A DNA stretch of 64,000 nt from Bryobacterales bacterium (GTDB lineage: Bacteria > Acidobacteriota > Terriglobia > Bryobacterales > Bryobacteraceae), in assembly GCA_026129915.1 (NCBI GenBank), contig JAHCHD010000006.1, positions 1-64,000 on the forward strand, written 5' to 3'. The notes below the pieces were generated by a model, which was given only the letters and a program-made list of their open reading frames with translations, was not told where the DNA came from and ran no database searches. Made by a program: the position numbers and the translations under genes. Shown in pieces: positions 47,239 through 54,253 of this stretch; within the stretch, counting starts at the first letter, position 1; the number at the start of each line of letters is the position of its first letter.

Positions 47239-48399
47239 CTAGGCGCCAATCTGAATCCAGCGTCCCCCGGCAATACTCGATCGCAGCATCGCATCGGTGA
47301 TGGCGGCGGCGCGAAGACCGTCGACGAAGGTGGGGAACTTTGCGGTTGCGGGATCCATTGGCTTGCCGCTGGCGATGAAGCTGAAGATCTCCCGCATCAG
47401 GTTGCGAAAGGCGTCTGGCCAGGCTTCGTTGTGGCCACCTGGCAAGGCTACGTAGGGACGGACTTCAGGGTCTACCAACGAAGGGTCACGCCGCAGAATC
47501 TGGTCTGCCTCATCGCGGTGCCCTATCCAAAGGCTGTTTGGAGTCTCCTGCTCCCACGCCAGGCTGGCCTTGCGACCGTTGATTTCCACGGTGAGGTCGT
47601 TCTTGTGGCCCGCGCAGAGGGCTGAAGTGTGGAATACGCCCCGTGCCCCGTTGCTGAAGCGCAGCAGAACCGTGCCGCGGTCTGGCACCTTTACGTGGTA
47701 GTCTTCCGTTGCTTCCGCGTCACCCTGCGCAAAGGCTTCCCGGCTTCCGGAGAGCGGGCGCTTGCGCACGGCGATGGTGGTGGAGAAATCGGCCAACACT
47801 TCGTGGACACGCAAGCCGGTGACGTATTCCACCAAATCAAACCAGTGGCAGCCGGCGTCCCCCATCATTGCCGCTGGCCCCGTGTTTTCGGGCTCCACAC
47901 GCCAGTTGTAGTCCTCCGGGTAAAGCAGCCACTCCTGCAGATAGCGGCCGTGGATGAGGTGTGGTTCGCCCACAGCGCCCCGCGCGACCATCGCCCGAGC
48001 CTGCTGCACCATGGGGTTGAACCGGTAGTTAAAGGTGACAGCATGCGGAACGCCGGCGGCTACCGCGGCGTCGTGCAACTGCCTTGCCTCGGCGAGTGTG
48101 GGCGCCAGTGGCTTATCCACAATCAACGGCTTTCCTGCCCGAATGGCTGCCATCGCCGCGGGCACATGGTGCTGCGTGGGCGCCGCCACGTCCACTACGT
48201 CGATTTCGGGGTCGTTTACCAGGTCCTCAATCTGGCTGTACGCCTTGGGAATGCCATCGCGGGTGGCTTTGGCGAGACTCTCCTCCATGGAGGACGTACA
48301 GATCGCGTGAACTTCCACAAAGCCAAGACGCCGGATAGCGTCCGCGTGGTGCGGGCCAATGAATCCATAACCAATGATGCCGCAGCGCAACTTACGCAT
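47239..48399 (-). CDS. Gfo/Idh/MocA-family oxidoreductase
   Basis: A 386-residue NAD(P)-dependent sugar or inositol-type dehydrogenase. N-terminal Rossmann fold with LRCGIIGYGFIGPHHADAIRRLG (GxGxxG-like), the family motif AGKPLIVDKPLAPTLAEA (EKP replaced by DKP) with the conserved Lys, then a C-terminal beta-sheet domain with HWFDLVEYVTG, whose His is often catalytic. The start overlaps the end of the alcohol dehydrogenase by 8 bases. It is the last gene of a leftward operon: transketolase halves, zinc dehydrogenase, this enzyme. It probably oxidises a sugar or polyol intermediate of the same pathway; substrate unknown. Confidence 0.88.
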   Translation of the reverse strand: MRKLRCGIIGYGFIGPHHADAIRRLGFVEVHAICTSSMEESLAKATRDGIPKAYSQIEDLVNDPEIDVVDVAAPTQHHVPAAMAAIRAGKPLIVDKPLAPTLAEARQLHDAAVAAGVPHAVTFNYRFNPMVQQARAMVARGAVGEPHLIHGRYLQEWLLYPEDYNWRVEPENTGPAAMMGDAGCHWFDLVEYVTGLRVHEVLADFSTTIAVRKRPLSGSREAFAQGDAEATEDYHVKVPDRGTVLLRFSNGARGVFHTSALCAGHKNDLTVEINGRKASLAWEQETPNSLWIGHRDEADQILRRDPSLVDPEVRPYVALPGGHNEAWPDAFRNLMREIFSFIASGKPMDPATAKFPTFVDGLRAAAITDAMLRSSIAGGRWIQIGA

Positions 48400-49477
48400 G
48401 GAGGTTCACTCCATTGTTCGCCGTCACGGCGTTGCCCGCATCCGCCGGCAGCAGAGGATTCAGCACCACCTTGATGGCGCTTCCATCCTGCGTGAGGCGG
48501 AACCCTTCAGCGAAGGATTCCAGCGGCAATTCGTGGGAGATTAGCGCGTCCGCCCGCACCAGGCCCTCCGCCATCAGGCGGATGGCCCGTTGCCAGGATG
48601 TCCACACGTAGCCATAGGAGCCCACCACCGAGAGTTCCTTCATCATGACGGCGTTGATGTCCGTGAGAATGGGGCCAGATTGCACGCCGAGAGGCGCAAG
48701 CGTGCCTTCTTTGCGGACGGCCTTCCAGCAGGTTTCCAGTGACGCCGGTGAGCCCGCGCATTCATACACGATATCGGCGCCACTGCCCCCGCTCAGGTCG
48801 TGAACAAGTTCCACCAAATCTTCCTGCTCGGCATTCACTACCAAATCCACACCCAGCGCCTTGCCACACTCCAGGCGTCGCTGGTCGCGGTTCAACCCGC
48901 TGAGGACCACCTTGGCGCCCTGTAGTTTCGCTACCTGAGCCGTCAACAGTCCAATGCAGCCGGGGCCGGAAACCAGCACGAGGTCGCCTGCCCGCACGGT
49001 GGTTCGTTCAATGGCGGCATGCACGGCTACGGAGAGCGGTTCGCCCAGGGCCGCCGTGCGGAAGGAGACATGGTCGGGCAGATGGTGGCATCGCTTGTAG
49101 TCGATGCAAAGGAAATCAGCGAAGGCGCCATCGATCATGTAGCCGGCGGAGACGCGATGCGCGCACATGAAGGGATTGCCGGTCACACAGTGGAAGCAGG
49201 CGCCGCAAGTGCGCGCGGGGTTGGATGCCACAACACGATCGCCCTCACGAAATCCCCTAACCTGGCTGCCTACTTCCGCCACCACGCCGCACCACTCATG
49301 GCCTAGCACTACGGGAGGGTCGCAACGCCAGTTTCCTCGCACGATGTGGATGTCGGTGCCGCAGATGCCAACGCCCGCGATCTGGATCTTCACCTGGTCT
49401 GGTTCCGGGGAGGGTTCCCTCCATTCCAGGAGTTCCAGGTGGCCTTCGCCGGGGGCGGTCTTCACGATGGCGCGCAT
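48392..49477 (-). CDS. Zinc-dependent medium-chain alcohol/polyol dehydrogenase
   Basis: A 361-residue MDR dehydrogenase of the sorbitol/threonine dehydrogenase type. Catalytic zinc site: Cys in GVGICGTDIHIV, His-Glu in VLGHEWCGVVAEVG. Structural zinc lobe: ARTCGACFHCVTGNPFMC. Coenzyme site: VLVSGPGCIGLLTAQVAK. C-terminal VGSYGYVWTSWQRAIRLMAEG and HELPLESFAEGFRLTQ are typical of polyol dehydrogenases. It lies 20 bp after the transketolase C-subunit and overlaps the Gfo/Idh/MocA gene. Likely oxidises a secondary hydroxyl of a sugar or polyol, feeding a ketose to the transketolase. Confidence 0.9.
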   Translation of the reverse strand: MRAIVKTAPGEGHLELLEWREPSPEPDQVKIQIAGVGICGTDIHIVRGNWRCDPPVVLGHEWCGVVAEVGSQVRGFREGDRVVASNPARTCGACFHCVTGNPFMCAHRVSAGYMIDGAFADFLCIDYKRCHHLPDHVSFRTAALGEPLSVAVHAAIERTTVRAGDLVLVSGPGCIGLLTAQVAKLQGAKVVLSGLNRDQRRLECGKALGVDLVVNAEQEDLVELVHDLSGGSGADIVYECAGSPASLETCWKAVRKEGTLAPLGVQSGPILTDINAVMMKELSVVGSYGYVWTSWQRAIRLMAEGLVRADALISHELPLESFAEGFRLTQDGSAIKVVLNPLLPADAGNAVTANNGVNLHA

Positions 49478-49497
49478 TCACTATCTCCCTTCCGCGC

Positions 49498-50442
49498 CTA
49501 GCGCAAGGCTGGCGCCAATACCGCGTGCGCACTGGAAACAATGTGAGCAGCGCGCAGATGGTAGAGGTCGAGCAATTCGCTCGCCTGGCCTGACTCTCCA
49601 AAGACATCCCGCACCCCGACACGGGCTACGGGGCGCGGATGGTGCAGGCTCACCAGCGCGGCTACCGCTTCCCCCAGGCCTCCCAGGATGTTGTGCTCTT
49701 CCACCGTCACAAAGCCACGGGTCTCACGAGCGGCGCGCAGCAGCGCCTCCTCATCCAGCGGTTTGACGGTCGGCAGATGAAGGACGCGCGTGGCGATACC
49801 CTCCCCTTCCAGAGTCTCGGCAGCCGCCAGGCCTTCCGAGACTAGAATGCCGGTGGTGACGATCGTCAGGTCGTCGCCACGCCGCAACAGCTTGGCCTTG
49901 CCAATGGCAAAGCCATCGTGGAGTTCCTCCACCACGGGGTAGACGTCGCGCCCGAACCGGAGGTACACGGGCCCGTACATGGAAGCCGCGGCGAGCGTTG
50001 CCTGCCGGGACTCTTCGTAGTCGCCCGGAACAAGCACCGTCATATTGGGCAGCGCGCGCATCACCGCGATATCTTCGTTGCACTGATGGGATGCGCCGTC
50101 GCCACCCGTGGTGATGCCAGCGTGGGTAGCGCCGATCTTCACATTCAGCTTGGGATAGGCAATCGCGTTGCGCACCATGTCGCCAGCGCGGAAGGCGGCA
50201 AACGTGGCGAATGTGGTGGCAAAGGGAATGTAACCCTCAAGGGCCAGCCCCGCGGCCACGCACATCATGTTGCCTTCCTGCACTCCGCAGTTAAAGAAGC
50301 GATCCGGAAACACCACCTCGAAATCGCAGGTCTTGGTGGCCTTTGCGACGTCGCTATCCAGCACCAGAATCCTGTCGTCTCGGCGAGCCAGTTCAATCAG
50401 TGCATCGGCGTAGCCCTGCCTCGTATGTTTCCACTCAGGCAT
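49498..50442 (-). CDS. Transketolase C-terminal subunit
   Basis: A 314-residue protein comprising the pyrimidine-binding and C-terminal domains of a split transketolase. The ATG at 50442 (MPEWKHTRQGYADALIELAR) has AGGAG about 8 bases upstream and overlaps the N-subunit by 8 bases; longer in-frame starts add unrelated residues. Motifs: ILVLDSDVAKATKT, PDRFFNCGVQEGNMMCVAAGLALEGYIPFATTFATFAAFR with the conserved catalytic Glu, GITTGGDGASHQCNEDIAVMRALPNMTVLVP and the C-terminal DLTIVTTGILVSEGLAAAE. Split transketolases like this are often tied to dedicated sugar pathways rather than the housekeeping pentose cycle. Confidence 0.92.
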   Translation of the reverse strand: MPEWKHTRQGYADALIELARRDDRILVLDSDVAKATKTCDFEVVFPDRFFNCGVQEGNMMCVAAGLALEGYIPFATTFATFAAFRAGDMVRNAIAYPKLNVKIGATHAGITTGGDGASHQCNEDIAVMRALPNMTVLVPGDYEESRQATLAAASMYGPVYLRFGRDVYPVVEELHDGFAIGKAKLLRRGDDLTIVTTGILVSEGLAAAETLEGEGIATRVLHLPTVKPLDEEALLRAARETRGFVTVEEHNILGGLGEAVAALVSLHHPRPVARVGVRDVFGESGQASELLDLYHLRAAHIVSSAHAVLAPALR

Positions 50443-51262
50443 CGGCAAGCTCCTGCATCGCGCGTTCGTACTGATCCTGGTTCGGCGGAGTGCCATGCCA
50501 CATGGCTTCGTTCTCCATAAAGGAAACGCCCTTGCCCTTCACCGTCCGCAGAATGATCATAGTGGGCTTGCCAGGATGGCTCGGCACTTCGTCGATGGCG
50601 CCAATGATGGCGCGCAGGTCGTGCCCGTCAATCTGTAGCGTGCGCCAACCGAAGGCTTCCCACTTCGGCCGTAACGGGTCGAGCGGCATGATGTCCTCTG
50701 AGTAGCCGTCCGTCTGCAGGTAGTTGCGGTCAACGAAGCCAATGATGTTATCCAGCTTGTACTTGTTGGCGAACATGGCGGCTTCCCAGGCTTGCCCCTC
50801 CTGGATTTCGCCGTCGCCGCACAGGATGAACACGCGGTGATGCTGTCCTCTCAGCTTGGCGGCCAAAGCCATCCCCCCACCCGTGGAGATTCCCAAACCC
50901 AGGGTGCCCGTCGATACGTCCACCCCCGGTGTCTTAGGCGCATAGGGGTGCCCCTGCAGATGGGAACCGGTTCTGCGGAACTGCTGCAGGTCTTCCGCGG
51001 GAAAGTAGCCGCAGCGCGCGAGCGTGGCATACAGAACGGGACTGCAATGGCCCTTCGAGAGGATGAAACGGTCGCGGTCAGCCCAGTCCGGTTGGCTGGG
51101 GCGGTGGCGCATCACGTGGAAGTAGAGGCAGGTGAGCAGGTCCGCTGCACCCAGGCTGCCGCCGATGTGCCCGGAGTTCGCACGGTAGACCATCTCGATG
51201 ATGTCGCGGCGGATTGCCCGGGCAACTTCTTGCAGGCGGTGAATGGTTTCAGCCGTGAGCAT
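50435..51262 (-). CDS. Transketolase N-terminal subunit
   Basis: A 275-residue thiamine-diphosphate-binding subunit. I start at the ATG 51262; a TTG 18 bases earlier is possible. Motifs: MVYRANSGHIGGSLGAADLLTCLYFHVM, RDRFILSKGHCSPVLYATLARCG, GTLGLGISTGGGMALAAKL and the ThDP motif GDGEIQEGQAWEAAMFANKYKLDNIIGFVDRN. It is the first gene of the operon and carries copy 3 of the shared promoter element upstream. The upstream gene's stop codon lies inside that element. Confidence 0.92.
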   Translation of the reverse strand: MLTAETIHRLQEVARAIRRDIIEMVYRANSGHIGGSLGAADLLTCLYFHVMRHRPSQPDWADRDRFILSKGHCSPVLYATLARCGYFPAEDLQQFRRTGSHLQGHPYAPKTPGVDVSTGTLGLGISTGGGMALAAKLRGQHHRVFILCGDGEIQEGQAWEAAMFANKYKLDNIIGFVDRNYLQTDGYSEDIMPLDPLRPKWEAFGWRTLQIDGHDLRAIIGAIDEVPSHPGKPTMIILRTVKGKGVSFMENEAMWHGTPPNQDQYERAMQELADA

Positions 51263-51306
51263 TGTAGAGTGGATTCCCAAATGACGCGCTTTCTACAGCA
51301 CCAGCC

Positions 51307-51343
51307 TATCTGGATCCACCGCCGCTCTGAAGTAATTTACGGT
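51307..51343 (-). promoter_or_regulatory. Shared promoter/operator element, copy 3 (transketolase operon)
   Basis: Minus strand: TTTACCGTAAATTACTT ending at 51330, 19 bp, then GATAGG from 51310. Identical 14-mer and spacing to the two TonB receptor copies. It overlaps the last codons and TAA stop of the upstream winged-helix gene and lies 67 bp before the transketolase ATG. This links uptake and catabolism genes under one control. Confidence 0.7.
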
Positions 51344-52497
51344 AAACGCGGAGCCTGCGCCACGGGCTCCGCTCGCTCAACCACCCTGGCGTCCTCGCGA
51401 TGTACCATGGTCACCTCATCATCAATATCCACCGTTTCCACGCGATACAACAGTTGAAAGGTGCTTGGCAGAGAGGCGTCCGCCGACAAGCCTAAGGCGG
51501 CAAGGTCCGCTTGCACCGTGTCGTCAAGCGTCAGCGTATGGGCCGCGCCCTCAATGGCGCGCCCGTGGTTGGCGGCGATCATGGTGATGGTGCAATGAGG
51601 CAGCACCCCAGTCCGGCGCGTCACCACCGCGTATTCCGTCATGCGATGCAGGCTGCCGTCCAGAAAGCGCCGGCCCTTGTAGACGCGAGGCTTGCCGGGT
51701 TTTCCCGCGTGGCACTCGATGTGGTTTTCGCAGGTTACCAGCGGCAGGTCTGCCTGCAGCTTGCGCAGAAACTGATTGGTTCGCGGACTTCCCAGAAGGA
51801 TAAGATTGCTGCGGCTCAACTCCGTCCAGTGCGAGTTCCGGGAGTTGCGGGTTTCCACGGGTACACCGGCTTCGTGGAACATGCGGGTGAGCGACAACAG
51901 GCAATGCATCTCCCCAGCGGAGAGGTAGTGGTAAACAGGCTCAAGCCGTGTTTGCGCTTTCGCGGGGAAGAACTCATGGATACGGTCGCCTGCGTCTTCC
52001 ACGCGATTGATGTTCCAGTCGCGCATGTAGTGCCCGGCATCGTCCCGGAAAAACAGAGGCTCGGTGTAAACGATGATATTGGGAGCCTTAGCCGCCAGGT
52101 AGGGCTGCCAGAATCGCGCGACGGGCCTTTGCTCTGGTTCTGGCGGTGCGCTTTGCCGGTTCTCGACGAATCGCACTTCGTAATGGCCCTTGGGAATCTC
52201 AATGCGCCAGCGCAGCCCCCGGCCCTCGCTGGCGAAGTACGCGAACAGCCGGTCGCGGATGCTGCCTACCGATACGCGCACGATGGGGTCAGTCCTTGAG
52301 TCGAAGCTGTCCGGTCGGCCTAGCGCTTCCAGAGCAATTTCGTATTCCTTAGGGGAGGGGCCAGGGTCGCTGAGGTGGCGGTCCAGGAGATAGCGCAGGA
52401 TGCGCTTCAGGTTGTCCGAATGGGCGAACTGGCGGCTGGCCAAAAGCCGCCGCAGCAATTCCTCTTGCTCTTCGGGTAAGGGCTGCGCTTCGTTCAT
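51337..52497 (-). CDS. Winged-helix-type putative regulator with C-terminal sensor-like domain
   Basis: A 386-residue protein from the ATG at 52497 (MNEAQPLPEEQEELL). The first 100 residues, QFAHSDNLKRILRYLLDRHLSDPGPSPKEYEIALEALGRPDSFDSRTDPIVRVSVGSIRDRLFAYFASEGRGLRWRIEIPKGHYEVRF, match a helix-rich module common in Acidobacteriota regulators and resembling a winged DNA-binding domain. The rest is unrecognised, with LILLGSPRTNQFLRKL (a nucleotide- or sugar-binding-like strand-loop) and a beta-rich end. The gene lies directly upstream of the transketolase operon in the same direction and its last codons form part of the shared operator. It is therefore a candidate for the protein that reads that operator, but this is inference. 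Confidence 0.6.
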   Translation of the reverse strand: MNEAQPLPEEQEELLRRLLASRQFAHSDNLKRILRYLLDRHLSDPGPSPKEYEIALEALGRPDSFDSRTDPIVRVSVGSIRDRLFAYFASEGRGLRWRIEIPKGHYEVRFVENRQSAPPEPEQRPVARFWQPYLAAKAPNIIVYTEPLFFRDDAGHYMRDWNINRVEDAGDRIHEFFPAKAQTRLEPVYHYLSAGEMHCLLSLTRMFHEAGVPVETRNSRNSHWTELSRSNLILLGSPRTNQFLRKLQADLPLVTCENHIECHAGKPGKPRVYKGRRFLDGSLHRMTEYAVVTRRTGVLPHCTITMIAANHGRAIEGAAHTLTLDDTVQADLAALGLSADASLPSTFQLLYRVETVDIDDEVTMVHREDARVVERAEPVAQAPRLP

Positions 52498-52646
52498 GGT
52501 TCCGGGCACGGGCCTGAGATCGGGCACCAGCAATCACGCGTTGGGTAAGCCCCTCAGCCAGTGCCTATTCAGTCTATTGCATTCGAGAGGAGGAAGGGAC
52601 AAAAACTGGCCGGGGAACCAGCGAAGGGCGATGGGAAGAGGAAGTG

Positions 52647-53549
52647 TCAGTCGCGGGTGCGGCCAACCACCCGGCGGGGAAACACCTGGTCGTCAAAAAG
52701 GCGTTCGCGTGTGATGCGTTGGGCTGGCCATTCCAGACGCATGTCGAGGGTAACTTCTTCCAGCATCTCGAGCGTCATCTGCTTTTCCGCCATGGCAAAG
52801 GCGGTCAGCAGGAGGTTGTCGGCCACCGCGTTGATGATGCGAGGAATCCCCTGGGTGCGGAGGTGAATCTCCGACACGACAGCCTCCGGAAACATCGCTT
52901 TCGGCTCCTCGCAACCCGCCTTGCCCAGCCGCGTGTAGATGTACCGGGCGGTGTCGGGTTCCTCAAATGGCCTCAGGGTGCAGCGCAGGGCGATCCGCTG
53001 TTTCAACTGCCGGTAGGTGGGGTCGTCGAGCACACGGTCGAACTCCGGCTGCCCGGCCATGATGATCTGCAGCAGTTTGCCCGCGCGATTCTCTAGGTTG
53101 CCCAGCAGACGAATTTCTTCCAGCACTTCCCAGCTCAGGTTCTGTGACTCGTCCACGATCAGCACCGTCGTGCGACCTTCGCGGGTATTCTGCAACAGAA
53201 GTTCATTCAGAGCGAGCAGCACGTGGGTCTTCGTCGGCGGGTTACAGCGGAGTTCGAGGTCGTAGTTGATCATCTCGAAGAACTCTGCCACCGTCAGCCG
53301 CGAATTGAAGATGGTGGCGAAGTCGATGCGGTGCTGCACCAGGAAATCGCGCAGGCACTCCAGGATAGTGGTCTTCCCGGTACCCACCTCACCGGTGACG
53401 ACGATGAAGCCTTTTCGGCTCTGGACTCCATAGATGAGATTGGCCAAGGCCTCTTCATGCTGGCGGCTTCGGTACAGGAAAACAGGGTCTGGTGTCAGGT
53501 TGAAAGGGTTCTCCCGGAATCCGAAGAACGCATTGTAGAGGCTGCTCAT
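52647..53549 (-). CDS. AAA ATPase of the ExeA / XrtA-associated type
   Basis: A 300-residue P-loop ATPase beginning MSSLYNAFFGFRENPFNLTPDPVFLYRSRQHEEALANLIYGV, the signature opening of the ExeA/GspA and PEP-CTERM (XrtA)-associated ATPases. Walker A is GEVGTGKTT (about residue 55), Walker B TVLIVDESQNLS, sensor region LLQIIMAGQPEFDRVL, and RQLKQRIALRCTLRPFE follows. Members energise assembly of secretion or exopolysaccharide machines, or regulate them. No exosortase, secretin or polysaccharide gene is adjacent, so its partner is elsewhere. A GTG start at 53597 would add 16 residues; neither start has a good ribosome site. Confidence 0.85.
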   Translation of the reverse strand: MSSLYNAFFGFRENPFNLTPDPVFLYRSRQHEEALANLIYGVQSRKGFIVVTGEVGTGKTTILECLRDFLVQHRIDFATIFNSRLTVAEFFEMINYDLELRCNPPTKTHVLLALNELLLQNTREGRTTVLIVDESQNLSWEVLEEIRLLGNLENRAGKLLQIIMAGQPEFDRVLDDPTYRQLKQRIALRCTLRPFEEPDTARYIYTRLGKAGCEEPKAMFPEAVVSEIHLRTQGIPRIINAVADNLLLTAFAMAEKQMTLEMLEEVTLDMRLEWPAQRITRERLFDDQVFPRRVVGRTRD

Positions 53550-53760
53550 ATGATGGCTGTAGTTGCGGAAAACACCGCTAAAGGCCAGGAACGCCACTGC
53601 CCAAACCGCGAACGTTTGGCTATCCTAGTATAGACCTACTCTCAGGATAGCGGGAATTGCTGCCTTGATAGCTAGCTAAATGCAGGTAAATTTACATCGA
53701 TGGTACTAATGTGCCGATTCAAAGGTACCACGACATGTTTGGCGAAGCGTTGCGGCGTAG

Positions 53761-53836
53761 CGCGAGAGTGCATGCTCGCGGATTCGGCTTCCGGTAGACT
53801 GGAAGCGGGGGCAGCGTTTTCCCTGAATCCCGGGAA
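53761..53836 (+). promoter_or_regulatory. Three consecutive hairpins in the leader of the small exported gene
   Basis: Hairpin 1: CGCGAG/CTCGCG (53761-53780). Hairpin 2: GCTTCC/GGAAGC (53787-53806). Hairpin 3: TTCCC/GGGAA (53819-53836). All three have 8-base loops and end 30 bases before the ATG at 53867. This resembles a structured 5' leader that might sense a metabolite or metal, but no known riboswitch consensus fits. Confidence 0.35.
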
Positions 53837-53866
53837 CCCTAGTCGTATCCAAACAATCACAGCAAG

Positions 53867-54160
53867 ATGAGTGTAACTTCCCATCTTCGAGGATCAAGGC
53901 AGCGTCTCGCGGCCCTGCTGATGGCAGCAGTACTGTGCTTCCTGGCGATTGCGCTGTTTTCTCCGTTGCACCAGCACCGTGCGGATGGCAGTTGCTCTCT
54001 GAACGGCTTTGAATATATCGTCCAGGCGGAGAGCCAAGCGGCAATTCCGGCGCTGTCGCTGAGCACAGTGTCCTGGTGCGATGCTCCTGAACTTCTGCTA
54101 TCCCGCTCTCTTGCGGCTCCCCCTTCCTCGTTCCTGCGCGGCCCTCCGGCCACAGCCTAG
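53867..54160 (+). CDS. Small exported protein paired with a TonB receptor
   Basis: A 97-residue protein with a hydrophobic N-terminal segment (LAALLMAAVLCFLAIALF) followed by SPLHQHRADGSCSLNGFE, a His/Cys cluster, and a C-terminal SFLRGPPATA. The layout recalls small exported proteins of the DUF2946 type, in which His and Cys residues suggest metal (often copper) binding; I cannot confirm the family. It lies 93 bp upstream of a conventional TonB receptor in the same direction and probably shares its transcript. No good ribosome site is visible before the ATG. Confidence 0.6.
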   Translation: MSVTSHLRGSRQRLAALLMAAVLCFLAIALFSPLHQHRADGSCSLNGFEYIVQAESQAAIPALSLSTVSWCDAPELLLSRSLAAPPSSFLRGPPATA

Positions 54161-54253
54161 CAATGGCCGTGATGGCACACTGGTTGCCGTCAACCCCAGC
54201 GTACCCGTAGCAGTCTGCTCCCCATTCAGATTTCAGGAAAGAGGTTGACCCGC

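Noticed and set aside
53719-53837. Possible cobalamin riboswitch on the minus strand (GCTGCCCCCGC followed by GGAAGCC)
   Set aside because: The surrounding conserved blocks, including the B12 box GCCACTG, are missing or in the wrong order, and the downstream gene on that strand is an unrelated ATPase. The same bases form simple hairpins on the plus strand.
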